Below, piece by piece: positions 1 through 6,229 of a DNA stretch of 27,816 bases. The notes under the pieces were generated by a model. The model was not told the origin of the DNA, made no database searches, and saw only the letters and a program-made list of their open reading frames with translations. The DNA lies in NCBI GenBank assembly GCA_964419545.1, contig CAYQQU010000069.1:1-27816 (forward strand). Reading direction: 5' to 3'. Made by a program: the position numbers and the translations under genes. Numbering within the stretch: position 1 is the stretch's first letter; every line of letters begins with the position of its first letter. Origin of the DNA: CAYQQU01 sp964419545. Lineage in GTDB: Bacteria > Bacteroidota > Bacteroidia > Chitinophagales > Saprospiraceae.

Positions 1-60
1 TTCGGGAGAACCCAAAATCTGAGTTTTTCGCTTCAAAAGCACTACCTCCAAACAGGCTCT
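1..60 (-). mobile_element. Arm of a MITE-like palindromic element, cut by window edge
   Basis: These 60 bases are the reverse complement of 12261-12320, the left arm of the complete palindromic element at 12261-12424, with 59 of 60 positions identical (only base 55 differs). The terminal inverted repeat ends at base 60. The rest of this copy must lie before the window. No coding capacity. The near identity of two copies about 12 kb apart in opposite orientation suggests recent movement or gene conversion. Confidence 0.8.
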
Positions 61-78
61 AAGATAGTAGGTCGGTCA

Positions 79-109
79 GCCAAAATGACTGCTCCAAACG
101 GGCGCTTAA
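79..109 (+). repeat. Degenerate half-copy of the same palindromic element end
   Basis: The stretch contains AGCCAAAATGACT followed by CTCCAAAC and GCT, matching the right end of the 12261-12424 element (12395-12424) with several substitutions. It sits 18 bp beyond the better preserved arm at 1-60 and 62 bp before the sigma-54 activator gene, so it is probably an older remnant. It could also belong to that gene's promoter region. Confidence 0.4.
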
Positions 110-171
110 TTAATGATCGCTTTGGGTAGTTTCCCATTGTCCTGAGTAGATCAAATACTTCAATCCAATGC

Positions 172-2349
172 ATGAAGGTCAAACCGGTTCCCACTACTCA
201 ACTGTCAGAAATTTATCGCAAAGCATTTCAATTGGTGCGTTGCGGTTCCTGCTGGATCGACCAACACGGTAAGATCGGAGAAGCCAATGAGCAGTTTGCC
301 CGCGACCACGGTCTGGACCATCCTGTTCGCCCCTCCCTCTCTATATTTGAAATCAATCCGCGACTCAATTTTCTGGAATGGAAAAACCACTGGCGACGCC
401 TCTGTGAAACGGGCCGCTTCGAACTGATCACCGAACACATGTTCCGGAGTGATCGGCTGTTTCCGGTAAAAGTATCCGCTCACCTTATCGATCACGGCGA
501 CCGGCCGCTCGCTTTAGCTTTTGTGGAAGATCTCGCCGAATCAGCGAAAGCAAAAGAAGCGGCGGCGCCCCGGCAATCGGATGCCCCTTCTTCTGAGCTC
601 GGCCTCGCCCAGTTTACCGTCGATCACGCCGCGGAATTGATCTTTTGGATCAATCGCGCCGGCATTTTCCGCGACGTCAACAATACGGCCTGCGACAAGC
701 TGGGCTATGCGCGGGAGGAGTTGGTAGGCATGCAGTCTACCGAAATAGTAAGGGGCCTCGATGACGAGGATCGCGCACAGATCTGGCGTCAACTGGAAGA
801 AAAGAAGCAAGTGGCGCTCGAATCGACCCTGCTCACCCGCGAAGGGTTCGCCATCCCGGTATTTTCTTCGATCAACTACCTGACATATAAGGGAGAAGAA
901 CTGGCCTGTATCTTTTCGCGCGACTGGACCCTGAAGAAGGAGCGCGACAAACAGCTCGAGCTCACGCGCCTGACGATGGATTCCGCCGTCGATATGATCT
1001 TCTGGCTGGACGACCAAAGCCGGCTGGTCTATATCAATCAGGCCGCCAGCGAACTCCTGAGCGCTCCGCCCGAAGAGGCGGCCGCCATGACCTGGGCGGC
1101 GCTGGACGTACATTACCCAACAGAACCGCAAGCCCGGCGGGCGTATTGGGAAACGCCGGACGCCGGCCTGGAGACCCTGCTGAGACGCCCCGACGGTACG
1201 CAGCTTCCCGTGGATATCACTTTTCGCAGTGTTTCCTTCGAAGAGGAAAACTTTATTTGCCTTTTGGTGCGGGACGTCAGCGTACGCAACCGCCGGGAGA
1301 AAGAACTGCGCGCCGCTCTCGACAAAGTCAGCGAGCTTTCGAAACAACTGGAGGAAGAGAACAACCTCCTGAAAGCGGAGATCAACCTGGAATACAACTT
1401 CAACAACATCATCAGCACCAGCCCGCGCTACAAGCAGGTGCTGAAACAGGTAGAACAAGTGGCCGGCACCGACGCCACAGTGCTGATCGTAGGCGAAACC
1501 GGCACCGGCAAAGAACTGCTCGCCCGGGCCATCCATGTGCTCAGCAACCGCGAACACCGCTCCCTGGTGAAGATCAACTGCGCCGCCCTGCCGCCCAGCC
1601 TGATCGAAAGCGAACTCTTCGGCCACGAAAAAGGCGCGTTCACCGGCGCCTACGACCGGAAGAAAGGCCGGTTCGAGCTGGCCGACGGCGGCACTATCTT
1701 TTTGGATGAGATCGGCGAATTGCCCCTCGAACTACAGACTAAGCTGTTGCGCATCCTCCAGGAAGGAGAGTTCGAACGGGTAGGCGGAACAACGACCCTC
1801 ACTGCTGACGTGCGCGTGATCGCCGCCACCAATCGCAACCTGGAAGAGATGGTGAGCCAGGGCGAATTTCGCGAAGACCTCTACTACCGCCTCAACGTCT
1901 TTCCCATTCGCAACCTGCCGCTGCGCGAACGCCGGGAGGATATTCCGCTGCTGGTTCGCCATTTCACCCAGAAATACAGCGAAAAATCCGGCAAAAAAAT
2001 TGAGCAAATACCGGAAAATGCTTTGCGTAAGCTGCAACAATACGATTTTCCAGGCAACGTCCGCGAGCTGGAGAACATCGTCGAGCGCGCCGTCATCCTC
2101 GCCGACGGCAAGACCCTCAACCTGGCCGCCAGCTTTTCGCTCAGCCGCCGGTCGAATAAGAAGCAGGGCAAAAACGAGGCGTTCCCATCCTTCGAAGCTG
2201 CCCAGCGCGACCACATCCTGCGCGCTCTCGAACGCACGGGCTGGCGCGTCACCGGCCCCCGCGGCGCGGCGCGGCTGCTGCAACTCAACGACCGCACCCT
2301 CGCCTCCAAAATGCGCCGCCTGGGTATTCGCCGCGAGGATTATTCGTGA
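172..2349 (+). CDS. Sigma-54-dependent transcriptional activator with three PAS domains
   Basis: A 725-residue cytoplasmic enhancer-binding protein that would remodel sigma-54 RNA polymerase in response to a signal sensed by its N-terminal part. Three PAS-like units are visible at about residues 15-125, 145-255 and 265-375, followed by a charged coiled coil (375-405). The AAA+ domain (about 410-640) has Walker A GETGTGKE starting at residue 441, the sigma-54 contact loop GAFTGA at 488, Walker B IFLDEIGEL and an RVIAATN sensor segment. A Fis-type helix-turn-helix ends the protein (680-725, GPRGAARLLQLNDRTL). There is no receiver domain and no histidine kinase nearby, so sensing is probably direct through PAS. 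The ATG at 172 is used; a second ATG at 168 is out of frame. It is monocistronic, followed by repeats. The ligand and target genes cannot be read from the sequence. Confidence 0.93.
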   Translation: MKVKPVPTTQLSEIYRKAFQLVRCGSCWIDQHGKIGEANEQFARDHGLDHPVRPSLSIFEINPRLNFLEWKNHWRRLCETGRFELITEHMFRSDRLFPVKVSAHLIDHGDRPLALAFVEDLAESAKAKEAAAPRQSDAPSSELGLAQFTVDHAAELIFWINRAGIFRDVNNTACDKLGYAREELVGMQSTEIVRGLDDEDRAQIWRQLEEKKQVALESTLLTREGFAIPVFSSINYLTYKGEELACIFSRDWTLKKERDKQLELTRLTMDSAVDMIFWLDDQSRLVYINQAASELLSAPPEEAAAMTWAALDVHYPTEPQARRAYWETPDAGLETLLRRPDGTQLPVDITFRSVSFEEENFICLLVRDVSVRNRREKELRAALDKVSELSKQLEEENNLLKAEINLEYNFNNIISTSPRYKQVLKQVEQVAGTDATVLIVGETGTGKELLARAIHVLSNREHRSLVKINCAALPPSLIESELFGHEKGAFTGAYDRKKGRFELADGGTIFLDEIGELPLELQTKLLRILQEGEFERVGGTTTLTADVRVIAATNRNLEEMVSQGEFREDLYYRLNVFPIRNLPLRERREDIPLLVRHFTQKYSEKSGKKIEQIPENALRKLQQYDFPGNVRELENIVERAVILADGKTLNLAASFSLSRRSNKKQGKNEAFPSFEAAQRDHILRALERTGWRVTGPRGAARLLQLNDRTLASKMRRLGIRREDYS

Positions 2350-2370
2350 TTGGTCGTTGGTCGTTGGTCC

Positions 2371-2712
2371 TTGGCGTCATAATTATGTAAAGCACTCCGT
2401 GGCAAGCACTTACCCTCCATCGAAAGCACCCGCGGAGCCCCCAACCTCAACCTCAACCTCAGCCTATTGGCCCGTCTGCTTCTCATCCGGGTAAATCTTT
2501 GGCGTCGTAAATTTATAAAGGACAAACCGGCAAGGACTATATTTTCTTTGTAAGCACCCGCGGAGCCCTCAACCTCAACCTATTAGCCCGTCTGCTTCTC
2601 ATCCGGGTAAATCCTTGGCGTCATAATTATGTAAAGCACTCCGTGGCAAGCACTTACCCTCCGTCGAAAGCACCCGCGGAGCCCTCAACCTCAACCTCAA
2701 CCTCAACCTCCA
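2371..2712 (+). repeat. Three tandem copies of a ~120-bp intergenic repeat
   Basis: This fills the 446-bp gene-free stretch between the sigma-54 activator and dps. Units start with TTGGCGTC at 2371, 2499 and 2615. A full unit reads TTGGCGTC, AT-rich stretch, GCAAGCACTTACCCTCC, GCACCCGCGGAGCCC, a run of AACCTC hexamers, then CCCGTCTGCTTCTCATCCGG. Copies 1 and 3 match at 69 of the first 70 bases (2371-2440 against 2615-2684). Copy 2 has a diverged middle and copy 3 ends in the hexamer run. A fourth copy lies in reverse orientation at 21186-21326. Just before copy 1 is a short TTGGTCN heptamer array (2350-2370). A reading frame that opens inside copy 3 and continues into dps is only an artefact of missing stops. 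Confidence 0.85.
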
Positions 2713-2745
2713 CCCCCACCTCACCGAACACCAAGCAGCCGCCTT

Positions 2746-2761
2746 CGTTCTATAATCGAAT
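2746..2761 (+). promoter_or_regulatory. 16-bp element shared with the ndh upstream region
   Basis: CGTTCTATAATCGAAT lies 34 bp before the dps start codon. The same 16-mer with a single change (T to C at position 11) is at 6201-6216, 13 bp before the NADH dehydrogenase start. It contains a TATAAT-like core. It may be a promoter or operator; the differing distance to the start codon argues that it is not a translation signal. Confidence 0.35.
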
Positions 2762-2795
2762 ATTAAGAAAACAAAGGAAAAATTTCTTTTTGATT

Positions 2796-3284
2796 ATGAA
2801 TTACTTAGGACTGAAGAAAGACGATCTGTTACCCACGGCGAAGCAATTGGATCTGTTGCTGGCCAATTACCATGTCTATTATCAGAACCTGCGCAATTTT
2901 CACTGGAATGTAGACGGTGAAAATTTCTTCGATCTGCACGATAAGTTCGAAGAGTTGTACGACGACGCCAGAGAGAAGATCGACGAGATCGCCGAACGCA
3001 TTTTAACCCTGCGTTTTCGTCCGCTGAGCCGGATGTCGGACTACCTCTCCACCGCCGATGTAGAAGAAGCCGGTATCATTCAGGACGACCGCGAAATGGT
3101 CGACCAAATCCTGATGAACCATCGCGAGATTATTAAGAACATGCGCGTGATACTGGAAGAAGCGGGGAAGGTCGATGACGAAGGTACGATCGATATGATC
3201 GGCGGCTTTCTCGCCGACGTCGAAAAAATGAGCTGGATGCTCGACGCCTGGAGAGCGAAAAAAATGAGCGCCGTCACTGCCTGA
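2796..3284 (+). CDS. dps: Dps-family DNA-binding ferritin-like protein
   Basis: A 162-residue four-helix-bundle protein expected to form a dodecamer that oxidises and stores iron and protects DNA during oxidative or starvation stress. The Dps ferroxidase signature is clear: NFHWNV (His36) and LHDKFEELYDDA (His48 and the following acidic residues), the region that makes the inter-subunit iron site. Length is normal for the family. The ATG at 2796 is chosen because the conserved fold begins there and the in-frame extension upstream runs through the intergenic repeat. Transcribed alone or with the small conserved gene 70 bp downstream. The 16-bp element at 2746-2761 is a candidate regulator site shared with ndh. 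Confidence 0.95.
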   Translation: MNYLGLKKDDLLPTAKQLDLLLANYHVYYQNLRNFHWNVDGENFFDLHDKFEELYDDAREKIDEIAERILTLRFRPLSRMSDYLSTADVEEAGIIQDDREMVDQILMNHREIIKNMRVILEEAGKVDDEGTIDMIGGFLADVEKMSWMLDAWRAKKMSAVTA

Positions 3285-3354
3285 TAAACGATTTTGGGGA
3301 GAGCCTGCAACGGGTTCTTCCCTATCACCATTTGTTATAAATGAACATTTAAAA

Positions 3355-3678
3355 ATGCAAATAAATCAATACGCTACTGTGATCGAAGCCGTGCAAGGAT
3401 TGCGTACGCGCGGTTTCGAAGATGAATTTAAGTTCGAGAACGGCAAGATGAAAAACTTACAGAACGGCAAATTATATCGCCCGGATGATTTGCAGATCGT
3501 GGAATATCATCGCTACGAAGGCACGAGCAATCCGAGCGATATGTCGATCATCTTCGCCGTAGAAGGAGTAGATGGATGCAAAGGAATGGTGATTTCTTCT
3601 TACGGGACTTATGCCGATTTGTCGTTGGTTGAATTCATGGACAAAGTAAAGATCAAAGAAAGAACGACTTCGGGCTGA
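3355..3678 (+). CDS. Small conserved Bacteroidota protein, function unknown
   Basis: A 107-residue soluble protein resembling a small family common in Bacteroidota, which databases often label 'phosphoribosylpyrophosphate synthetase' although it is far too short for that enzyme and lacks its PRPP-binding motif. Visible conserved traits are the N-terminal helix (VIEAVQGLRTRGF), the segment LYRPDDLQIVEYHRYEG followed by NPSDMSIIFAVE, and GTYADLS near the end. It follows dps by 70 bp on the same strand and is closed by a terminator at 3718-3772, so the two may be co-transcribed. No signal peptide or membrane segment. The family recognition is from memory; the true function is not known to me. 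Confidence 0.85.
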   Translation: MQINQYATVIEAVQGLRTRGFEDEFKFENGKMKNLQNGKLYRPDDLQIVEYHRYEGTSNPSDMSIIFAVEGVDGCKGMVISSYGTYADLSLVEFMDKVKIKERTTSG

Positions 3679-3717
3679 AGTCTCGCCACAAAACGTCTCA
3701 CTACCTTCTGAAAACTT

Positions 3718-3772
3718 GCCTGTTTGTCGACCTGGCGATGCAAACGCCGGGCTGATGAGCAGGCTTTTTTTT
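3718..3772 (+). terminator. Intrinsic terminator after the dps/small-protein unit
   Basis: GCCTG at 3718-3722 pairs with CAGGC at 3760-3764. Inside, CTGGCG and CGCCGG form a second stem around ATGCAAA, and eight T follow directly (3765-3772). Confidence 0.8.
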
Positions 3773-3881
3773 ATTTTACCCGCCCCTTTGATCGGTTCGG
3801 GTTAATTGCCCGGCAGGCCCTATCTTGCGGGGACCGGGAAAAGCAGGACCAGAAGGAAATTCCAACGCATAAACAACATCC

Positions 3882-4997
3882 ATGGAACGATCAAAAAACA
3901 TTTTGCAGTCGCTTACTTATTTGATGATTTTGTTGCTGCTCACCGGTTATTTGCTTCTCATCGGCCGGCCTTTGTTGCTGCCTATTGCTTTTGCCGTACT
4001 TTTTGCGTTATTGCTCCGCCCGCTCGCTGCTTTCATCGAGCGGTTTATCCGGCAGCGGCATGCGGCCATCCTCATCAGCTTTTTGGCGGCCTTGCTGCCA
4101 GTGCTGGGAGCGACCTGGTTGTTTGGCGTGCAATTGATCAGTATCATCCGCGATCTGCCGGCGCTGAGCCGGCGCGTCACGGAGGGGCTGGCGGAGGCCA
4201 TCCACTGGCTGGAGCAAACTACCCAGGTGTCGATGGCCGAAGGACGGCAGTGGGTGTTGGATAATTTTTCGACCATTGTCGAGGCGCCGCTGCAGTTCCT
4301 GGCGGGCAGCGTCTCTTCTTCGACGACCCTGCTGGCAAGCGTCTTGTTCTCAGTATTGATCACCTTCTTTTTGTTGCTGTACCGCAGCTCTTTCAAAAAT
4401 TTCATACTCGTGCAGTTTCGACCTTCCGAACGCGATAATGCTTCGGAAGTATTGGACGACATTCAATCCGTGGTCCAGAAATACCTTTACGGGATGCTGC
4501 TGGTCATCCTGATCCTGGGAGTGCTCAACAGCACCGGATTGTGGCTGATCGGCATCCGGTATCCCTTTTTCTGGGGTTTCCTGGCGGCCTTCCTGGCCAT
4601 CATCCCCTACATCGGCACCACCCTCGGGGGCACCTTCCCTTTTCTCTACGCTCTGGCCACGGCCGGTACGTTGTGGCAGCCGGCGGCGGTAGTGCTATTG
4701 TACGTCACCGTGCAAAACATCGAGGGCAACTTCATCACCCCCAAGGTGGTGGGCGGCAGCGTAAATATCAACCCGCTGGTAGCCATTCTCTCGCTGTTTT
4801 TCTGGGGATTGTTGTGGGGAATCGCCGGCCTGGTGCTGGCCCTGCCCATCGTCGCCGTCATCAAAGTGGGCCTCAGCTATACGGACGCCCTGCGGCCGGT
4901 GAGCGTCTTGCTCAGCGACGGGCTCTATAACAAACGCGACGAGTTCCTGGAGCGGTACGACGGGGAGCGGTTCCGGCTGGGGAGTTTGTTTAGGTAG
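3882..4997 (+). CDS. AI-2E family transporter (PerM/UPF0118-like permease)
   Basis: A 371-residue polytopic inner-membrane protein of the AI-2E exporter family (formerly UPF0118, PerM-like). Hydrophobic segments are seen at about residues 10-60 (two to three helices), 145-175, and a cluster from 205 to 330. The family signature lies in the C-terminal half: FFWGFLAAFLAIIPYIGT, then NIEGNFITPKVVGGSVNINPL and FFWGLLWGIAGLVLALPI. Members export autoinducer-2 in some bacteria or act in Na+/H+ antiport; the substrate here cannot be inferred. The ATG at 3882 follows the terminator at 3718-3772 by about 110 bp, so the gene should have its own promoter. It converges with the ECF sigma gene. Confidence 0.9.
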   Translation: MERSKNILQSLTYLMILLLLTGYLLLIGRPLLLPIAFAVLFALLLRPLAAFIERFIRQRHAAILISFLAALLPVLGATWLFGVQLISIIRDLPALSRRVTEGLAEAIHWLEQTTQVSMAEGRQWVLDNFSTIVEAPLQFLAGSVSSSTTLLASVLFSVLITFFLLLYRSSFKNFILVQFRPSERDNASEVLDDIQSVVQKYLYGMLLVILILGVLNSTGLWLIGIRYPFFWGFLAAFLAIIPYIGTTLGGTFPFLYALATAGTLWQPAAVVLLYVTVQNIEGNFITPKVVGGSVNINPLVAILSLFFWGLLWGIAGLVLALPIVAVIKVGLSYTDALRPVSVLLSDGLYNKRDEFLERYDGERFRLGSLFR

Positions 4998-4999
4998 GG

Positions 5000-5030
5000 T
5001 TGGTCTTTGGGAACTAAAGACCAAAGACCA
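5000..5030. repeat. Heptamer repeat hairpin between convergent genes
   Basis: TTGGTCTTT at 5000-5008 and AAAGACCAA at 5016-5024 form a perfect 9-bp stem with a 7-base loop, and GACCAAA is repeated once more. The heptamer is the same as in the arrays at 2350-2370 and 17285-17390, so it is part of a dispersed simple-repeat family rather than a gene-specific signal. Confidence 0.6.
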
Positions 5031-5063
5031 AAAAAAACGCCATCTGCTGGTGAACAGACGGCG
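5029..5063 (-). terminator. Intrinsic terminator of the ECF sigma gene
   Basis: On the minus strand CGCCGTCTG and CAGATGGCG (5038-5063) form a stem with an 8-base loop and one mismatch, followed at once by eight T (plus-strand A run 5030-5037). It lies 33 bp after the stop codon of the sigma factor gene. The outer bases AACGCC and GGCGTT can extend the fold. Confidence 0.85.
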
Positions 5064-5096
5064 ATTGGCGTTTAAAGCTGTTTTCCTGAGTTACAG

Positions 5097-5603
5097 TTAT
5101 GCGTAGCGTTCGTTGATCAGGTGTTTCATTTTTTTTCGCGCCAGGAAGATGCGGCTTTTGACGGTGCCGATGGGGATGTCGAGGTGACTGGCAATTTCTT
5201 TGTATTCAAAACCGCGGAAGAACATCAGGAACGGGACGCTGTACAGGTCGCCGATCTCCCGGAACATGCCTTCCATTTCTTCCATCCGGATATTGACCTC
5301 ACCCTGGTTGGATACGATGTTGCTGTTTTCCAGGCCGAAAAGAAATTCTTCGATCGGTTGGTTGACCGTTTTCCGTTTCTTTTCTTTGCGGTAACCGTTA
5401 ATAAAAGTATTGCGCATGATGGTGGAGGCCCAACTTTTGAAGTTGGTGCCCATCGTAAACTTGTCACGATGCTTGAAAGCCCTGAGGGCTGTTTCCTGAG
5501 TAAGATCTTTGGCGTCTTCGTAATTGTTGGTTAAGCGAAGCGCAAATGCAAAAAGGAGATTTTCTAGTTTACTGAAATGCTGATTGAACTCAAGTGTGGA
5601 CAT
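5097..5603 (-). CDS. ECF-type RNA polymerase sigma factor
   Basis: A 168-residue sigma-70 family protein of the extracytoplasmic-function type. Region 2 is seen at about residues 15-80 (ALRLTNNYEDAKDLTQETALRAF, shortened here, then FKSWASTIMRN) and region 4 at about 115-165 (FEYKEIASHLDIPIGTVKSR), which reads the -35 element. The ATG at 5603 is preferred over an in-frame ATG 36 bp upstream because the conserved region begins shortly after it. No anti-sigma gene is adjacent: both flanks are convergent or divergent unrelated genes, so this is an orphan of the kind common in Bacteroidota. Upstream sits a palindrome that could serve autoregulation. A strong terminator follows. Confidence 0.93.
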   Translation of the reverse strand: MSTLEFNQHFSKLENLLFAFALRLTNNYEDAKDLTQETALRAFKHRDKFTMGTNFKSWASTIMRNTFINGYRKEKKRKTVNQPIEEFLFGLENSNIVSNQGEVNIRMEEMEGMFREIGDLYSVPFLMFFRGFEYKEIASHLDIPIGTVKSRIFLARKKMKHLINERYA

Positions 5604-5662
5604 AAAGATATTTTTAGCTTTCAATCTATGATGGGGCAAAACCCGTGCCAGGTTTTTTAACT

Positions 5663-5688
5663 ACTGAAATTCAGTTACTTACAAAGTA
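5663..5688 (-). promoter_or_regulatory. Palindrome and candidate -7 element before the ECF sigma gene
   Basis: ACTGAAATTCAGT (5663-5675) is a perfect palindrome around one central base. Just upstream on the minus strand lies TACTTTG (5688-5682), one base short of the Bacteroidota -7 consensus TAnnTTTG, which would put the start of transcription at about the palindrome. AT-rich DNA with the inverted repeat TTTTGATT/AATCAAAA (5701-5722) lies further upstream, between the divergent genes. Confidence 0.35.
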
Positions 5689-5826
5689 GGGTTGCTTTAT
5701 TTTTGATTAAATAAAATCAAAATAATCATATTTAATTAATCCGCCGCGGCTTTCCGGGCGAGGAAGCGGTCATCTTTCATCGAACCTCCCCGAAAAGCGG
5801 GCTGTTAGAAAGCAAATGGGATCGTT

Positions 5827-6165
5827 TTGCAGGAATTTTATGGGATTGAAGAAGTCGGGGAAGAGATCTTTCGTTTGAAGCTGCGCGAAGTGAATTATCC
5901 TACCTTATTTATTTTCAAAACGGAATGGTCGGCGAGTGCAGAAATACTATGTGACATCATCGGTCGCCTGGCGGGCAGTTACTACGATCGCATGGCCTTT
6001 TTCAAGGTCGACGCAGATGCTTGTCCGGATCTTATCGCGGAATTGGGCATTCGCGAATTTCCTACTGTCCTGGTCGTTCAGCGCGGCGAAGTAATCGATC
6101 ATTTCACCGGCGTACTGAATACGGCGAAGATCTGCAGTCGCCTGGATCGCTTGCTGGCTGCCTGA
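5827..6165 (+). CDS. Thioredoxin-fold protein lacking the CxxC redox motif
   Basis: A 112-residue protein with the thioredoxin layout: strand YPTLFIF, helix after W34, strand MAFFKVDADA, and the cis-proline loop EFPTVLVVQRGEVIDHFTGV (P79). At the position of the usual WCGPC it has WSASA (34-38), so both catalytic cysteines are missing and a dithiol reaction is not expected; a binding or chaperone role is possible. Three scattered cysteines (42, 66, 103) are not in redox positions. The only usable start is TTG at 5827: the in-frame stop at 5806 and the out-of-frame ATG at 5816 rule out others. It precedes the NADH dehydrogenase gene by 64 bp on the same strand and may be co-transcribed. Confidence 0.8.
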   Translation: MQEFYGIEEVGEEIFRLKLREVNYPTLFIFKTEWSASAEILCDIIGRLAGSYYDRMAFFKVDADACPDLIAELGIREFPTVLVVQRGEVIDHFTGVLNTAKICSRLDRLLAA

Positions 6166-6200
6166 TCGGCTGCGGCCGGCAAACATGCATCCCCCACTTC

Positions 6201-6216
6201 CGTTCTATAACCGAAT
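6201..6216 (+). promoter_or_regulatory. 16-bp element shared with the dps upstream region
   Basis: CGTTCTATAACCGAAT differs at one base from the element at 2746-2761. It lies 13 bp before the ndh start codon, inside the gap between the thioredoxin-like gene and ndh. Confidence 0.35.
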
Positions 6217-6229
6217 CAAAAGTACGGTT

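Noticed and set aside
541..1626. 361-codon open frame on the minus strand
   Set aside because: It is antisense to the sigma-54 activator; long antisense frames are expected in GC-rich genes, and the product has no domain logic.
2441..2712. Possible CRISPR-like direct repeats
   Set aside because: Units are long, adjacent and contain microsatellites; there are no regular spacers and no cas genes.
2643..2795. N-terminal extension of Dps rich in Ser-Thr-Pro
   Set aside because: It is the translation of the intergenic repeat and its hexamer run; Dps proteins start at the 2796 ATG.
3724..3924. 66-codon frame on the plus strand
   Set aside because: It starts inside the terminator hairpin and overlaps the permease start in another frame.
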